From assembly GCA_024500155.1 (NCBI GenBank), contig CM044879.1, positions 28,228,072 through 28,292,071 on the forward strand: a stretch of 64,000 nucleotides of DNA. Direction: 5' to 3'. Position numbers and translations under genes: made by a program. Under the pieces are notes generated by a model. It did no database searches, was not told the DNA's origin, and saw nothing but the letters and a program-made list of their open reading frames with translations. The DNA is from Chenopodium formosanum (taxonomy: Eukaryota > Streptophyta > Magnoliopsida > Caryophyllales > Amaranthaceae). Shown here in pieces: positions 13,126 through 25,900 of this stretch. The stretch's first letter is position 1. Every line of letters begins with the position of its first letter.

Positions 13126-15450
13126 TATAATTTTTTTTTTAATTTATATTTGACAAGGAAGTATATACAAAAAGTCCGGTTTACAGTAAATTATTGAATG
13201 GCCAAAGAAACTTACTACTTTTACTTCTTTTTCCTTCCTCTTTCAAGATCCATCTTCCTCTTCAAGTATATAGCAGCCAACAGAAAAACTGATACTTGAC
13301 GACATAGACAGACCATCTTCCTCTACTAAAAAAAATCACTCCTTTGCACTATTCTGAAATCTTCTCTTTCTCAAATTTTAATGAAAATTTCATAATTCTT
13401 TCCACTTTCTCTCTCATCCCAATTGATTCCCAATATACATCAATATATATAACTCAAAATCAATTCAATTGTTTTCCCCTTTAATTCTATATCAATTGTG
13501 AGATATGATAAATACTACAATAACTAGGTTTTGTTTCTTCACTACTTTTCTGGGTTGATTTGGGGTTACGACCTACGAGATGAATTGATAAAGTTCACTT
13601 TATCAATGACAATGTCAGAACTCTTGATTAACTTTTTTTATTATTTTATTTTTTTGTTGTTATATGATGTGGATCTTTATTAGTTTGATTTGTTTGAGTG
13701 ATTGCACTTTTTTTCATAACTATTGTTAATTTTGTGTTTATTTTTGTTGATTTTATACTCTGTTTTGCATATGTAGCTTAATTACTTTTGTGAAAAAAAA
13801 GGGGCATTTTTGTGAAGAAAAAGGGTCACTCTTGTGAAAATAAAGGATCACTTTTGTGAAAAAAGGGTCATTTTGTGAAAAAAAAAGTCACTTTTGTAAA
13901 AATATGAGTCACTTTTGTAAGAAAAAGGGTCACTTTTCGTAAAAATGTTCGATGCACAATAAAATTATTGTAAACTAGGGGCATGCAAAAGTTTTTGTAA
14001 TTTATTTATTGTGAAACACTAATATTAGAAATAATATGGTTTTTTTTGTAATAAAATAAGGTCTCTATTTCATAATAAAGGTTAATCATTGTGTTATTTG
14101 TTATTATAAAGGTCTTTTTTTTTTATTGAAAGTTTTTATATACTAGTCAATATGAATTATACTAGTCAATATGAATAATACAGTAAAGGTTTATATGTTA
14201 AAATTGGGGTCACTATGTTCAACATAACGTCGGCTGACACCTTCATGTTTACAATAATATTAAAGGTCACACAAGTTTTAATAAAGGTCACTATGTTTAA
14301 ATTAGGGTCAATATATTTAATATAATATCAGTTGTGCGTGTATGAACCTCGGGTCCATAATAACATTATTGTAAACCAGGTTCATACTAGCTTTTCTCGG
14401 AGTATAAGACAGCTTAAAATTAATCTAATACTCCGTATAAAGTTACTCAATTCTCGTTAAATACTACTCCGTATTTGGTTTGGGATGTTGGACAATTATT
14501 AATCTCATAAATTATTATTTTAATAAAATAAATTTTTCGACCTTTAATTGATAACCAATCAAAATTTCAAAATTTGATTTAAATTTCAAAATTTGGAAAC
14601 CTTACTATTAAAATACAATTAGTAAATAACATTAATTTGTAGTTTTCAATAACATAATTAGATAAAGTATTACTAACTTTGAATCCGCCCACATAAATTA
14701 AACAAGGACAACGACATATTCGAAATGACCCTTGAAGAAGAGGCAGTGACAATACAGTCGAAGAAGAGGCGATGCCGATGTAAAATCATAACCTAGTTTG
14801 GCATTGATACTATTCTCCAATTCGTTGTCCATATGTAATGTTGTATGATTTTGAAGAAGCATCGAAAAAGAAGCTGAGTTTGGTTGACTGATATTGAAGG
14901 AGAATAATGGGTTTGATCTTACTAGGAGAAAATTTGGTCTTTAGGATGACGATGTAGTCGAAGAAGATGATTGTAGACACTTAAAAATGTTTCCCCAATC
15001 GAAATTTGATGATGAGTAAAACCTTTCATCACCATCTGATTCGAGTAGAATAATGGAATAAAGGAGCACTTGATTTTACTTTATAAATCAAGTTCATTCC
15101 ATTAATCTAGCCCATATTAAGCCCAAACTTTTTATTTAATCCTTTCCTTATATTCCTAAGCCCAATCCCAAAAATAATCAATCCACAACCCAATCCAAGC
15201 TTTATAGGGAGTTCTAGAACTTCTAATATGCGTGAAGCTGATAAGCAGATTAAAATTATTAAAAAATTCGTGAAGCATAAAAGCACATATTTCCTGAAAA
15301 TCGCGGGCCTGGCACGCCATGCAAGCACCTAACGCGACATGCCATCACCTGTACACAAGTAGCTTCGATCACAACGTCCCAAAATGGTCATGCTCACAAG
15401 TAGCTCCAGCCAAACCCATCTTGTTGTCCTAAAAAAAGTAGAGAAAATAG
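13126..15450. other. Non-coding AT-rich stretch with a short-unit array
   Basis: From about 13785 to 13950 a unit near 22 bp (CACTTTTGTGAAAAAAGGGT) is repeated about seven times with drift. Further worn GGGTCACTATGTT units follow to about 14340. No gene was recognised; the frame at 15107-15328 on the minus strand has no family features. Confidence 0.5.
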
Positions 15451-15730
15451 GTGATCATTGTGCGAGTCGGGCCTAGCCGAGGCAAAAAAATCAGTTTATT
15501 TCTAGGGCCAGGCCAAGCTTCGAGCCAAAAATTACGTGCCCAAACCCGCCCAAAATTGTCAAGTCATGCGGGCTTTACTGGCCATATTGGACCGGGCAAA
15601 AAAAACCCAATTAAAATTGCATAATAATGCATTCCCAAGCCCGCCCCAAAATTTTAACAGCTGGGCCGGACCCGACCTAATTTCGGGCCGGAAAAACCTA
15701 CCCAAATTCGGGTCGGGCTAACTTTGATCA
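15451..15730. repeat. Dispersed repeat with GGGCC/CCCGCCC text
   Basis: This GC-rich block (CCCAAACCCGCCCAAAA, GGGCCGG) resembles the block at 49570-49865 with about the same order of motifs. It is a dispersed repeat of unknown class. Confidence 0.5.
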
Positions 15731-15756
15731 GCTTTAAAAAAAGCTACATCTAAAGT

Positions 15757-15945
15757 TCACCTTATAACAACCTTCAAGAGGTGGATTCTAGCTCGAAGGT
15801 AATGCTTTCTACTCACTTTCGCTTTTGCATACTCCCTAGCTAGACCCACAACCTTGCTGATTAACTCCTCGTTCCCTTTTTTTTTACCCACAAATTTCGA
15901 CGCAGTCACACTCTCCATTACAAGCTTCAAACCAGATCCCACCAA
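15757..15945 (-). pseudogene. Coding-like fragment of unknown origin
   Basis: An open minus-strand frame of 62 codons encodes a basic, helical-looking peptide (motifs GSGLKLVMES, VVGLAREYAKAKV, RKHYLRARIHLL). Its composition is far more protein-like than the surrounding DNA. I do not recognise the family. It ends at TAA and has no obvious start context or second exon, so it may be a gene fragment captured by a transposon. Confidence 0.3.
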
Positions 15946-15956
15946 GGCAAATCTGT

Positions 15957-16201
15957 TACTTCCTCTGTATTTTTTAAGTGTTACAGTTTAACCAAACACG
16001 CATGTTGAGATACAACTTTGACCATTTTAATAAAATAATAAAAAAATTGATATTATGAAAGTATGAATTATGACGAATCCAACAATATATTATACAATAA
16101 CATTTATTTTATTTAAATTAGTAAAATAATTAAGTCAAAACCATTATGTGAATAGTAAAAAAAAATCAAACTGTAACACTTATTAATACACGGAGGGAGT
16201 A
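15957..16201. mobile_element. Stowaway-like MITE, about 245 bp
   Basis: Inverted ends read CTTCCTCTGTATTTTTTAAG on the left and, inverted, ACTCCCTCCGTGTATTAATA on the right, each followed by TGTTACAGTTT. The end type matches Stowaway MITEs. Confidence 0.7.
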
Positions 16202-16444
16202 CTTTTTTTTTTTTTTTTTTTTTTTGGAAACTCCCCACACCATTGAGCAAAAGAAACCTTATTACAATTAATATCTTTAATTAAAAAAAAAAGTTACCTT
16301 TTCCTCCGTTTTCCTTAGATTTACTTCCTTTTTGTTTTCATACGTTTTCAAAGTTCTACTCACTTTTTTTTCCCTTCAAAAAAAAAGTTCTACTCACCTA
16401 TTTTTTTTTTTTAGGAACCTGCTCGCTTTTACTTTATTTCTTTT

Positions 16445-16472
16445 ACTAGTATAGATCCCGTGCATGCACGGG
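16445..16472 (-). mobile_element. Helitron-like 3' terminus
   Basis: On the minus strand a perfect palindrome CCCGTGCATGCACGGG (16457-16472) is followed six bases on by ACTAGT. A hairpin just before CTAG with a following T is the 3' end signature of plant Helitrons. The 5' TC end was not located. Confidence 0.55.
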
Positions 16473-16684
16473 TAATACAAGTTTTTTTTTTACTTAATTC
16501 AATGACTATTATGATTAAACGAACTTTAATGAATTTAATTGACACATAAGTATATCTCACATTTATTAATTACCTAACTTAGGCCCTGTGCCATGCACGG
16601 TAAGTCTAATTTATTAAATAAAAAAAATGATTATATCTAACAAATAAAATTTGATAAAATATACACATCAAATATATAGAAATT

Positions 16685-17054
16685 ATATTGTTTCAATCAA
16701 TATTAAAAGGCAAAGAAAAATTATAATATATAATCTCATGTCTTTTTAGAAAACATCAAAATATTAATCAAACAACAGACTAAATCTTTAGTAAAACTAT
16801 TAATTAGCACAACACAAATGTAAATATATTAATTACAAATAATGTTTCATATTTATATCTAACAAAATCATATTGTTTCAATCCATATTAAAAGGCAAAG
16901 AAAAAGTATAATATATAATCTCATGTCTTTTTAGAAAACATCAAAATATTAATCAAACAACAGACTAAATCTTTAGTAAAACTATTAATTAGCACAACAC
17001 AAATGTAAATATATTAATTACAAATAATATTTCATATTTATATCTAACAAAATC
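16685..17054. repeat. 185-bp tandem duplication
   Basis: Sequence 16685-16869 is repeated at 16870-17054 with only a few base differences. The unit is non-coding and AT-rich. Confidence 0.85.
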
Positions 17055-17385
17055 ATTTATGTGGAAATAAATTGAAGTGATCGATTTTTTAAAGTAATTT
17101 ATTTAATATCAATTTATATAAACCAATTTAATTATTTTTTTTTTTTTGCAAAATCTAATAACACACCGTATAAAAGATAATTAAAAAAGAGTTGAAATAA
17201 TATTTTAGTTAAATGTGTATGCATGGAAGAATAAAGAATACCAACTAAAAAGAATATAATTATTATAAAGATAATATAAAAGATTTGGAATAAAAGTATT
17301 ATGTTTTCTCTCAAAAAAAAAAAAAAAAAAGTATTATGTTTATATACAAATATTTCAAAAAAGAAAAGATTTAGTTTTAGTATTA

Positions 17386-17428
17386 AACAGCACCAGAATG
17401 AGACACGTGTCACTCCCGGTATCTGTTT
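17386..17428 (+). repeat. Imperfect palindrome repeat, copy 1
   Basis: The unit AACAGCACCAG...GACACGTGTC...CCGGTATCTGTTT is an inverted repeat of about 43 bp, followed by TAGTATTA and a TATTGAT tail. Related copies lie at 20931, 28958 and 49521. The flanks (17055-17385, 17429-18358) show no gene. Confidence 0.7.
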
Positions 17429-18467
17429 TAGTATTAAAGCTATTGATGATAACCTTTTATTCATTTTTTATCACCTACAAGCTACATCCCTTTTTTGTGG
17501 GCCTAATATTATCTAACAAATCCCTTACTTTATATCTTTCTCTTTTTTAAAGTATAAAAGTACTCACATACAAGGTCCATTTTTTTACTTATCTTGGTAT
17601 GTGTTGCTACAATAATTGAGTAGAATCATGAAAACGCAATAATTGAATATTGATAAATTATTTAGTAAGATGATCCCATCAAGTACCCACAAGATTATAT
17701 TTTTCTTAGGTATAAAACATTAACATTGGTCAAACTAGGTAAATCCTAATTGAGCACTTAAATCCCTACCTTATAAAAAGTGGGAGATTGTTCTTATGAA
17801 TAGTGCACGGACTATTGTACCTTTCAAAATGTTTTGTTACCTTCTTACTCCCAAGTGTAATTTTGTAATTTTTCTTAAGACCCATCAATTAATTAAAAAT
17901 TAAATGAAGAATGGACTAATAAAGTTTAAAATTTTCTATATTTAATTTAATGGGGATTATGATTTAATTACATGACAATATTAGTCACTAGACAGCGAAA
18001 AGTTGTTGCTTTATATGGGAGCTTTTTTTTTCTATATTTTGTGAAGGTCGAAATCAACGACTTACACATAATTGTGTTTAAAGGACATTGAAACTAATGA
18101 AATAAATCTATGATTGTGCCGAAGTAGATTTACTAGAAAGAAAGGAAACCAAATTGACTACGGTGAAAACGGGAAGAAAGCAAGAAGAGATTCAAGGGAA
18201 TTATTAAGGGAATTATGGGTTGCATAGGGTTAATTTACTGCAAAACCAAATTGTTAGAAGCATTTTGTCCGATTTCATTTTCTGATTATCTGTTAACTTT
18301 TGAGCATTGTAAAATCATGTGTATCTGAATACTATTATGTAATAATGCCACTACTATGGTGTTGTTTGGTTGATGTGGGAATTTATTTCCCATAGAAATT
18401 TATAATTCGTGGGAATTTAATTCCTTAATAAAATTCCTAGGAATTTCTAAAGTGTGTTTGGTTGGTG

Positions 18468-19097
18468 CACTACAAGAAAATAACCTTTTCGTAGCGATTA
18501 TTTTAACCTTTAGTATCGATTATAATTGCAACATAAAGTTTTCCCAACGAATGGTCATTCGATACAATATCCCTCGTTGCCTTAGCCTTTAGTAGTGGTT
18601 TTCAATATCGCTGGGGTTGGCCTCAATAATCGATACAAAAAACTACATCCAATCGTGGTGATTATTGTAGCGATTACAATCGCTATAAATGTTGAACACA
18701 TTTTCTTTAAAAAAAAATAACATGCATATGATCTTTACAAGATTCGAACATGCAACCTCAAACTCTTATATTAAATGTTTCACCAATAAGGTATGACATA
18801 TTTTATGTATTCATTGTCAAACAATATTTTTATATCTAGTGTAGAAAATGCTTTTCGTATCGATTTTTGGGATTTAGTGGCGATTGTAAATGATACGATT
18901 TCTCAAAATTATATAAATGTGTAAAAATAATGTGGATATGTATTATTATATTTTCCATATCGATTTTATATGGGAAAACCATGGCGATTGTAAAATGATA
19001 CGACTTCCTTAATTATTTCACAAACATACTTGCATATTGTAGCGAATGTACAATCGATACAAAATAATCGCTACGAAAAGCCATTTTTCTTGTAGTG
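18468..19097. mobile_element. Non-autonomous CACTA element, 630 bp
   Basis: Perfect ends CACTACAAGAAAA and TTTTCTTGTAGTG are flanked by a 3-bp duplication GTG, the size made by En/Spm (CACTA) transposases. Subterminal units of the type GTAGCGATT/AATCGCTAC recur in both orientations (18490-18690 and 18850-19075). There is no transposase frame. Confidence 0.88.
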
Positions 19098-19259
19098 GTG
19101 ATGAGGGAAATTGAAATTCCCGTGAATTGTAGTTTACCGAGGGGGAGCTAGGTAATTTACTTCCCATGTTTTGAGGGAATGAATTTTCACTTCCCTCATT
19201 TTTACTTTTTTAGGTCAACCAAACAAGTACCCACTTTATCAATTCCCATGAATTTTCAA

Positions 19260-19774
19260 GGAAAAATGGAAAAGAAAAATCCAACATTTGCACTTTATCC
19301 TTACAAAAATCCAACCTTCTGATTATTCCTCAAAAATCCAACGTTTATAACCCTCCTTCCCCTAGAGGTCCATTTTACCTGTGACCTGATAAACAGGTTA
19401 AAAAAGAATTCTTTTTTTTTTTAATTCTCTCATTTTTCCATCTCACTCCTCTTCTTTCTCTCTCCTCTCACCTCAAACACTCAAACCACCAACCCTACCT
19501 CCGCCACCACCACTCATCACCGCCGTTTCACCTCTCCTCCCCTCCCTCACTCTCATTCTCCCTCTCTATCTCTCTCTCACCTCTTCCTCTATGGAGTCAG
19601 GGCTTGCGATTTGCGAAGGGTGGGATGGGCTGTGTTTCAGGCAGATCGGGGAGGTTTTTAGGGGCTAGGTTTCAGGTAGGGAGGGTTTCGAGGTTAAGGG
19701 AATCGAAGGTTGGTGATTTGGGTGGCTGATGTGACGGAAAAAGGGAGGTGTAGTGACAGAAAAGGGGTGTCTTT

Positions 19775-19818
<44 letters not shown>

Positions 19819-20297
19819 GGCTGGGCGGTTAGCGGGGTTTGGGTTTGGAGTTGGTGGCTGGGCATGTGTGTAGGTGGATGGGCGGTGGAGTTGGTGGCTG
19901 TGCGGTTTTGTTGGTGGCTGGGTGTGTGTGTTGGTGGCAGGGGAAGGTGGTGGTGGTGTGTGTTGCGTTTCGGTGGGCTGTGCATTGGTTCTGGTGGGCG
20001 GTGGGCGCGTAGGGGAGGGAGGGGGAGAGGGAGTGGTGGCAGGGGAAGGTCGTGGTGGTGGAAAAGGGATTCTGATTTTTTTGTTTTTTTTTTTAAATTT
20101 TTTTTAATAATTAAAAAAAATGATTAACCTATAAATAGCTGACACGTGACTTATAACTTAGAAAAACCGGTCATCAACATGTAATGGACCTGTTGGGGAA
20201 GGAAGGGTATAAAGGTTGGATTTTTGAGGAATAATCAAAAGGTTGGATTTTTGTAAGGAAAATGTTCAAAGGTTGGATTTTTCTTTTCCATTTTTCC
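19260..20297. mobile_element. MULE-like MITE C, 1.04 kb
   Basis: A perfect 9-bp duplication AATTTTCAA (19251-19259 and 20298-20306) flanks inverted arms of about 120 bp beginning GGAAAAATGGAAAAGAAAAA. The arms contain three spaced AAATCCAAC units each. The centre (19400-20090) is a C-rich then G-rich block with a long T run. Open frames across this block are low-complexity and not genes. Confidence 0.88.
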
Positions 20298-20343
20298 AAT
20301 TTTCAATACCCCCATTTTATAATGTCAACCAAACAAGCCCTAT

Positions 20344-21577
20344 ATATGTATTGTGATGTACCATGTACTGCTATATGATGTACCTTTTTGTTTCCAATTA
20401 GGTCAATGAGCGCAAAAGATATATTAATATCATAAATTTCTTTATAAAGTGTTAGCACGTTGTGTTTTTTCACTACTTAAATAAGGGTGTAGATTGTTGT
20501 ATCACATTTCCGAGAATATGCTACAACATCAAAGACAAGAGCCTTCGGCAGCGGACGATAACTCCATGTAAAGTGCAAACACAAGCCAAGAAAAATTACG
20601 GCTAAGCAATAGGGAGATATTCCTGTATCAGTCCATTAACTCCTTGTCATGTGCAAACATAAACCAAGAAAAATTAAGCCAAAAGGGCTTGGCTGCCATA
20701 GTAAAATAATGGGCGTATATATACAAGCAAATTAATTGTTTTGAAAAAAAATAAAAAAATAAAGGTTATAAGTAGAGTTTAAGATGGAAAATGCACTCTA
20801 ATAAACTCAACTTTAGTATAGGTATGTATATAATACTCCGTTGCATTTGGAACATTTCTTGAGAGGAGGGTTTACTAATGTTTTTTTGTTGTTAGATTTA
20901 AGAAAAGAATCAATCAATAACATAATATTAAAACAGACACCAGGAATGACACATGTCACTTCCTGGTGCTGTTTTTTCCTTCCAAACCTTTTTTTTATTT
21001 ATTTATTTTAAAGACAATGTCATCAACTATCTACTCTATAATACACACCAAATATTCACTAAATCTTATAATTGTAATAAATTTGATTTTCTTATTTCTA
21101 TTTATGTAATAAAATAATTCCATATCTATTAATTCGTATCTTTCTATTTATGTAATAAATTAATTTCATATCTATTAATTCGTATCATTATAAGTAAATT
21201 TTTTTTTTGAGGCAAATAAGTATAACTTCATACTCCATATCTAACGATATTTATGATCAAAATGTTACATTGGAAAACGTGCCTAGTCAAAATGAGAACT
21301 ATAAAAAGCGGCAGAGGGAGTATGTATTTGCATGTCATTATTTTCATTTTAGTAGCACATTACAACCTATTTTATTCTTCAAATTATATTTTAAATTTGA
21401 TAAAATTATTTTTTGTCATTAAATATGAAAATTTTGTAACAAACTTTATTCCTTGAAATTTTAAAATGTTTTTCTTATTAGGAATTTCCAATAATGTCAT
21501 ATTTATTGGACACAAATAGCAATATTCAATTTTTAAAAATTTTCAGTAGTTTATGTATGAAAGAGTATTACTTATTT

Positions 21578-21623
<46 letters not shown>

Positions 21624-22534
21624 TCAAAAAAAAAAAATCTTACTTACTATCACAAAGTGTATTAAATGCACAACATTTTACATTTAGGTGCAACTTTATC
21701 TTTTTAATATTTGTATTAGATTTTTTTTTTATTATGAAATTGAAATTTCGCTTTAGTAATGCTTTGATTAGAAAAACATAAGAAACCGAAAGGAGTATAG
21801 CAACATAGTTTAACATTATAAACCTTTAATCTATATACCACAGACCTATTCACTTCAGCTTAATTTCAGTTCAACTCAGTTTAGTTCAATTTCAATCAGT
21901 TTAGTTCAGTTCAGTTTAACTCCAATCAGTTCAATTCAGTTCAGTTCAGCTCTTAATTTTCTTCTCTTATAATATATTCATTTCAGTTTAGTTTAGTTCA
22001 GCTCCAATCAATTCAGTTCAGTTCAGTCTTGTTCAGTTCAGCTCAGTTCAGTAAATGTGAACATGCCCTACGTATAGTATATGCATGTAATCATGTAAAA
22101 AGGAAGACAATTTGATTAAAATTATATTCTTTTTAAATTTTTTTTTACCTCCAATATTCTCATATTCTCATGGTTTGTGAAAGAAAAAAATTGACTAAAA
22201 CATCACTAAATAGGGGTTCAATATAATTTTTGTCCATTATATATAATATATAATTTTAAAATGCATATTTCGTTAAAAAAAATAATACTCATTTATCATT
22301 GAATTTTTTAAACACTCATATGGGCTATTGGGCTAAGATATAGTTTCATATACTAATTGGTCTAATTGACTCTGTTACTAATTTTTTTTTTCCATGTTTT
22401 ATTTCACTATGCAAAATTAGAATAAAATATATACAAAATATGTTATAACTGTATTGTCCATGTTATTTTTATTTAAAAACAATTAATTGAATTTTATTTT
22501 TATTTAAAAAAATTAATTGAATATAGTGAAATAA
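20344..22534. other. AT-rich intergenic stretch with simple repeats
   Basis: It contains an inverted palindrome copy at 20931-20974, a 52-bp tandem duplication near 21085-21190 (TATTTATGTAATAAA unit), a poly(T) run at 21580-21622, and a degenerate TTCAG/TTTAG microsatellite at about 21850-22060. No gene was seen. Confidence 0.6.
20931..20974 (-). repeat. Imperfect palindrome repeat, copy 2
   Basis: The same unit as at 17386 in inverted orientation: AAACAGACACCAGG, a GACACATGTC core and CCTGGTGCTGTTT. The conserved TAATATTATGTTATTG tail lies at its left side. Confidence 0.7.
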
Positions 22535-22562
22535 CCGTGCATGGCACGGGACCTAATCTAGT
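22535..22562 (+). mobile_element. Helitron-like 3' terminus
   Basis: Hairpin CCGTGCATGGCACGG (22535-22549) is followed by CTAG (22558-22561) and T. The 5' end was not identified. Confidence 0.55.
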
Positions 22563-22938
22563 ATATAGATAATACAGAGGTACGAAGAAAGTCTCACCCA
22601 ATGTTGTCATAATTTACATGAAAGTGTGTCTTTATGTCAAGCTATAAGACATGCTTTTACTAATGACTTTTTCTACCTTATGAAGTATACATGAAGATTT
22701 GAAGCATGCAGTCCCTTAAACTCTCCTAAGGTACTGAACTCATCATCGCACACAGTTCAATTTCAATTTACTTCAGACTTGCCGAGTTGCCTGTGTGCCT
22801 TTGCCAATGCTAAAGCTTACTTAACTTGGGTTTTCCTTTAGCTATGACAGAATAAAGGCACATTTACTCATGCTTCATCGACAATCGACGTCTTATACTT
22901 CTCAAAATTGAATTAAATAGGAAAATTATGTGTCTTCT

Positions 22939-25900
22939 CTAGTGTACTTGGTTCATAGCAGCTGACTGTTGATAAACTAACGTTGCATAAATCAACTCGT
23001 TCCAAGCATCAGGAACACCAGGAAGACACCAGTGGCTGCAATCTTGCTTTCTAGTAGACACTTTCATCCCCTTTATTCTCATCTTGCCATAGACTGATGG
23101 GTGGCCATCTTTACGAAAATTCGTCAACCTTGTAACATTTAGTAATATCACAGGAACCTTCATGTGTTGGATAACGTCTTCGACAATTTTCATTTTTGTT
23201 GGGTAGGTATCAAGGAAAGCACCACTTAGGATGGGCTCTGTTTCACCATTACATGAGCCTCCTGAGTCCCAATCTCCTCCCCTGTTTCAGTACAATAACA
23301 ATCACAAACTTAGAGGACTCAGGTCTTTGAAATTGTTCAACATGTTTCTATGACAAGCAAGACCCTCCAGCACTAGAATTAAAAAGGGAAAATCCAATCG
23401 TCAATGGCCAATAGGAAACTCTGAATATATATACGGAGGAATTTATTACAAAGGGTGATAAATACCTGAAATGCGCAGAAGAGTATGCACGATAAAAGAC
23501 CATTTGCCTTTCAGGGTCCAAATTCTTATCTATCCATTCACCCCATGTCTTCAGGGCCTTCCTATAAGCCTCAACTGCATCAAATTTGGGATAGACAGTG
23601 TCACCTTCTTTATAGTAATTTTTCCTGTATCAAAAGAGTTTTACATTAGGAACGAAGGATAGGGAACAACTAAAAACATTGTTTAGCCACGGTGAATCCA
23701 CTGATCCATCAATTGAAAATCAGAATTTTACAGGAGATCAACGATTAGGTGGAAGTAAGTCCCAAGTAACCAAAATCACACAAGGAAATAACCAGTTAAA
23801 GACAATGTGCAAAGTTTTCCAGAACAATACTGGTGCTTCCCAATTCCAATGAATGTCATATGTAACAAAATAGTTCCTTCTACTCCATCTCTATAACTAT
23901 ATAACCACATTTAACACTAAATATCTTGAAGAAAGATGGTTGCATACCTACCCTCTCGAAGTTTTCCCATGAGTCCACCAGTGGCCAGTATTGAAAACAA
24001 GAATGTCAGCCTGCTTCCACCGTTTAGCTGTCTTATCAATTTTATCGATCGATAATGTCGGATTTGAGTTTCCTTGTCCATTGATGCGGGTTCCTTCTCT
24101 AACAAGGAAATGAGACCTCACATATTCTATAGTACAATTAAAGTCCTGTATAAAGAAGTTTACATTAGAAAGCATCAGGAAGAACTAAATTTTGAAGATA
24201 TGCATATGCATCACATGCAGCAATATTTTAAGATAATTATGATGCAGATAGGTTTTAGATTGAACGTAGAGTTACATCTCTCTACAGCTAGCCATTTACA
24301 TCAAAATACAAACACAATCAACTTAAACCTAATGGAGAAATTCTTAAATAACCATCAAAGGGGAAGAAGAGCAATAGAGTATTGCAGGCAACAACATCAA
24401 ATTACCCCAATGCATATGAAGATGTCTTTCTCTCTGTACCACAAGGGGAAGCGGAGTGGGAGAAAGCCTGAAAGGGATGTCAAATGTATGCAACCTAAAC
24501 CCTGTGAAATACAAAAGCTATTTCCAATTGATCCTTGATCTTATATGCAACGAGCGACTGCTATTTCACAGCAAACATGAACAGCAGATAATCTAATGAG
24601 CCACTGTAATTTAGTTCTAAAAAGCCAAAATCCAAGGTGTAGTAATGTCTGACTTTGTTGCCAATGGACAAGAAAAGCATTACAAGCCAAACAATCAAAA
24701 TGGATAACATGCAATTCAAATCCTGAATCCTGAATATAAATAAGGAGATATCAGATATTTGCAATTACCACAAACTTGAAGATGTAAAAACCTCTTCCTT
24801 TAGTTATTTTATATCCATGGACTTCATACATTTTGCTCTTATCAGGAAGTCCCTCACGAAGAAGGCATAACATTGATTCAAACTGGTTCCGGTTCATAGA
24901 ATCTCCAACAAGCAGCAATCTTTTATCCTTAATTCTGACCAAAAAGTCAGTTGCATTGAACCTACAAATTCAACCAAAGGAAATGACATAATTGGTTCGG
25001 TGTTCAGATTATGATAAAGATTTTAGCAGCATTAACACATCAGGAAAGAAGGAAAGGCCAAGCCTCTTTTGCTTCAAGAAATTTTTGGATATAGCCATTA
25101 GCATCTTCCAGAATGTTGAATGACAAACAGAAACAAAACAGGACAAAAGTAGAAAGTCCCAGACTGATTAGACAAGGACATGTGAAGATGTATATTGACC
25201 ATCATCAAGACAAGAATGATTTTATTAATTGGATAATTTTCCTAGAAAATGACCCAAAACACCAAGGGATGAAATATTATCATCAATCAACTTTCGCTGT
25301 TTCTAATATTGTCTGAGGAGTAATAGAGATGATGGTCTATACCAACCAGATTTATTGAGTCGATTCAAAAAATCCAGCTTCAATCATAGTATCATAAGAA
25401 TCCTCTGAGTAATTGCTGCAACCATATCACTGCCCTTGAGGCCGATTTAACAAATGTACAGTTACAACAAAGTCTAACCATATAAGCAATAAATAGCTTC
25501 ATTCAGAATTTCAGCCTGCTACTTATATGCTGCTAAAAACGAGTGATTCGTTTTCAACTAACACACCATCACTTGTACGAGTATCTAGTATAGCAATGCA
25601 TATGCCCTCCAATTCTCACTAATTCTCTTCCTAAGTCATAAGACAAAGCATTAAAAATTATCACTTCAACCAGAAACTGGTTAACCTGGTTTGTCCACTC
25701 CCATTCTTAAAATTTCAAAATTATTACCAACTAAAGTTACAGAAATACAGTATTTTAGGAGAAAATACAAATTTATCAATATGATAAACAAAATTTGTTT
25801 ATCAAATTGATTAAATGGGGCTTCCTCGTAGTTTAGTTCTGATTAGCATAATCATTCAAACAATTAAAAAATAAGGAAAAACTGAATCTTACTTGCAACA

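Larger units (their letters stand above)
18359..20343. mobile_element. Older host MITE split by two nested insertions
   Basis: The left end GTTGTTTGGTTGATGTGGGA and the right end (inverted) GGCTTGTTTGGTTGACATTA bound an element whose own sequence is only 18359-18467, 19101-19259 and 20307-20343. A CACTA element and a MULE-like MITE are inserted in it. A clear target duplication for the host was not found. Confidence 0.5.

Noticed and set aside
18730..18800. tRNA-like box (GTTCGAATCTTG on the minus strand)
   Set aside because: A lone B-box-like motif inside the CACTA element; no A box or cloverleaf could be drawn.
19753..20127. Long plus-strand frame rich in Gly/Trp/Val
   Set aside because: It runs through the T run and G-rich core of MULE-like MITE C. 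Composition is driven by GGTGG repeats and no family features are present.
24074..24538. 154-codon plus-strand frame
   Set aside because: It overlaps exon 3 and an intron of the TBL gene on the other strand and shows no family motif.
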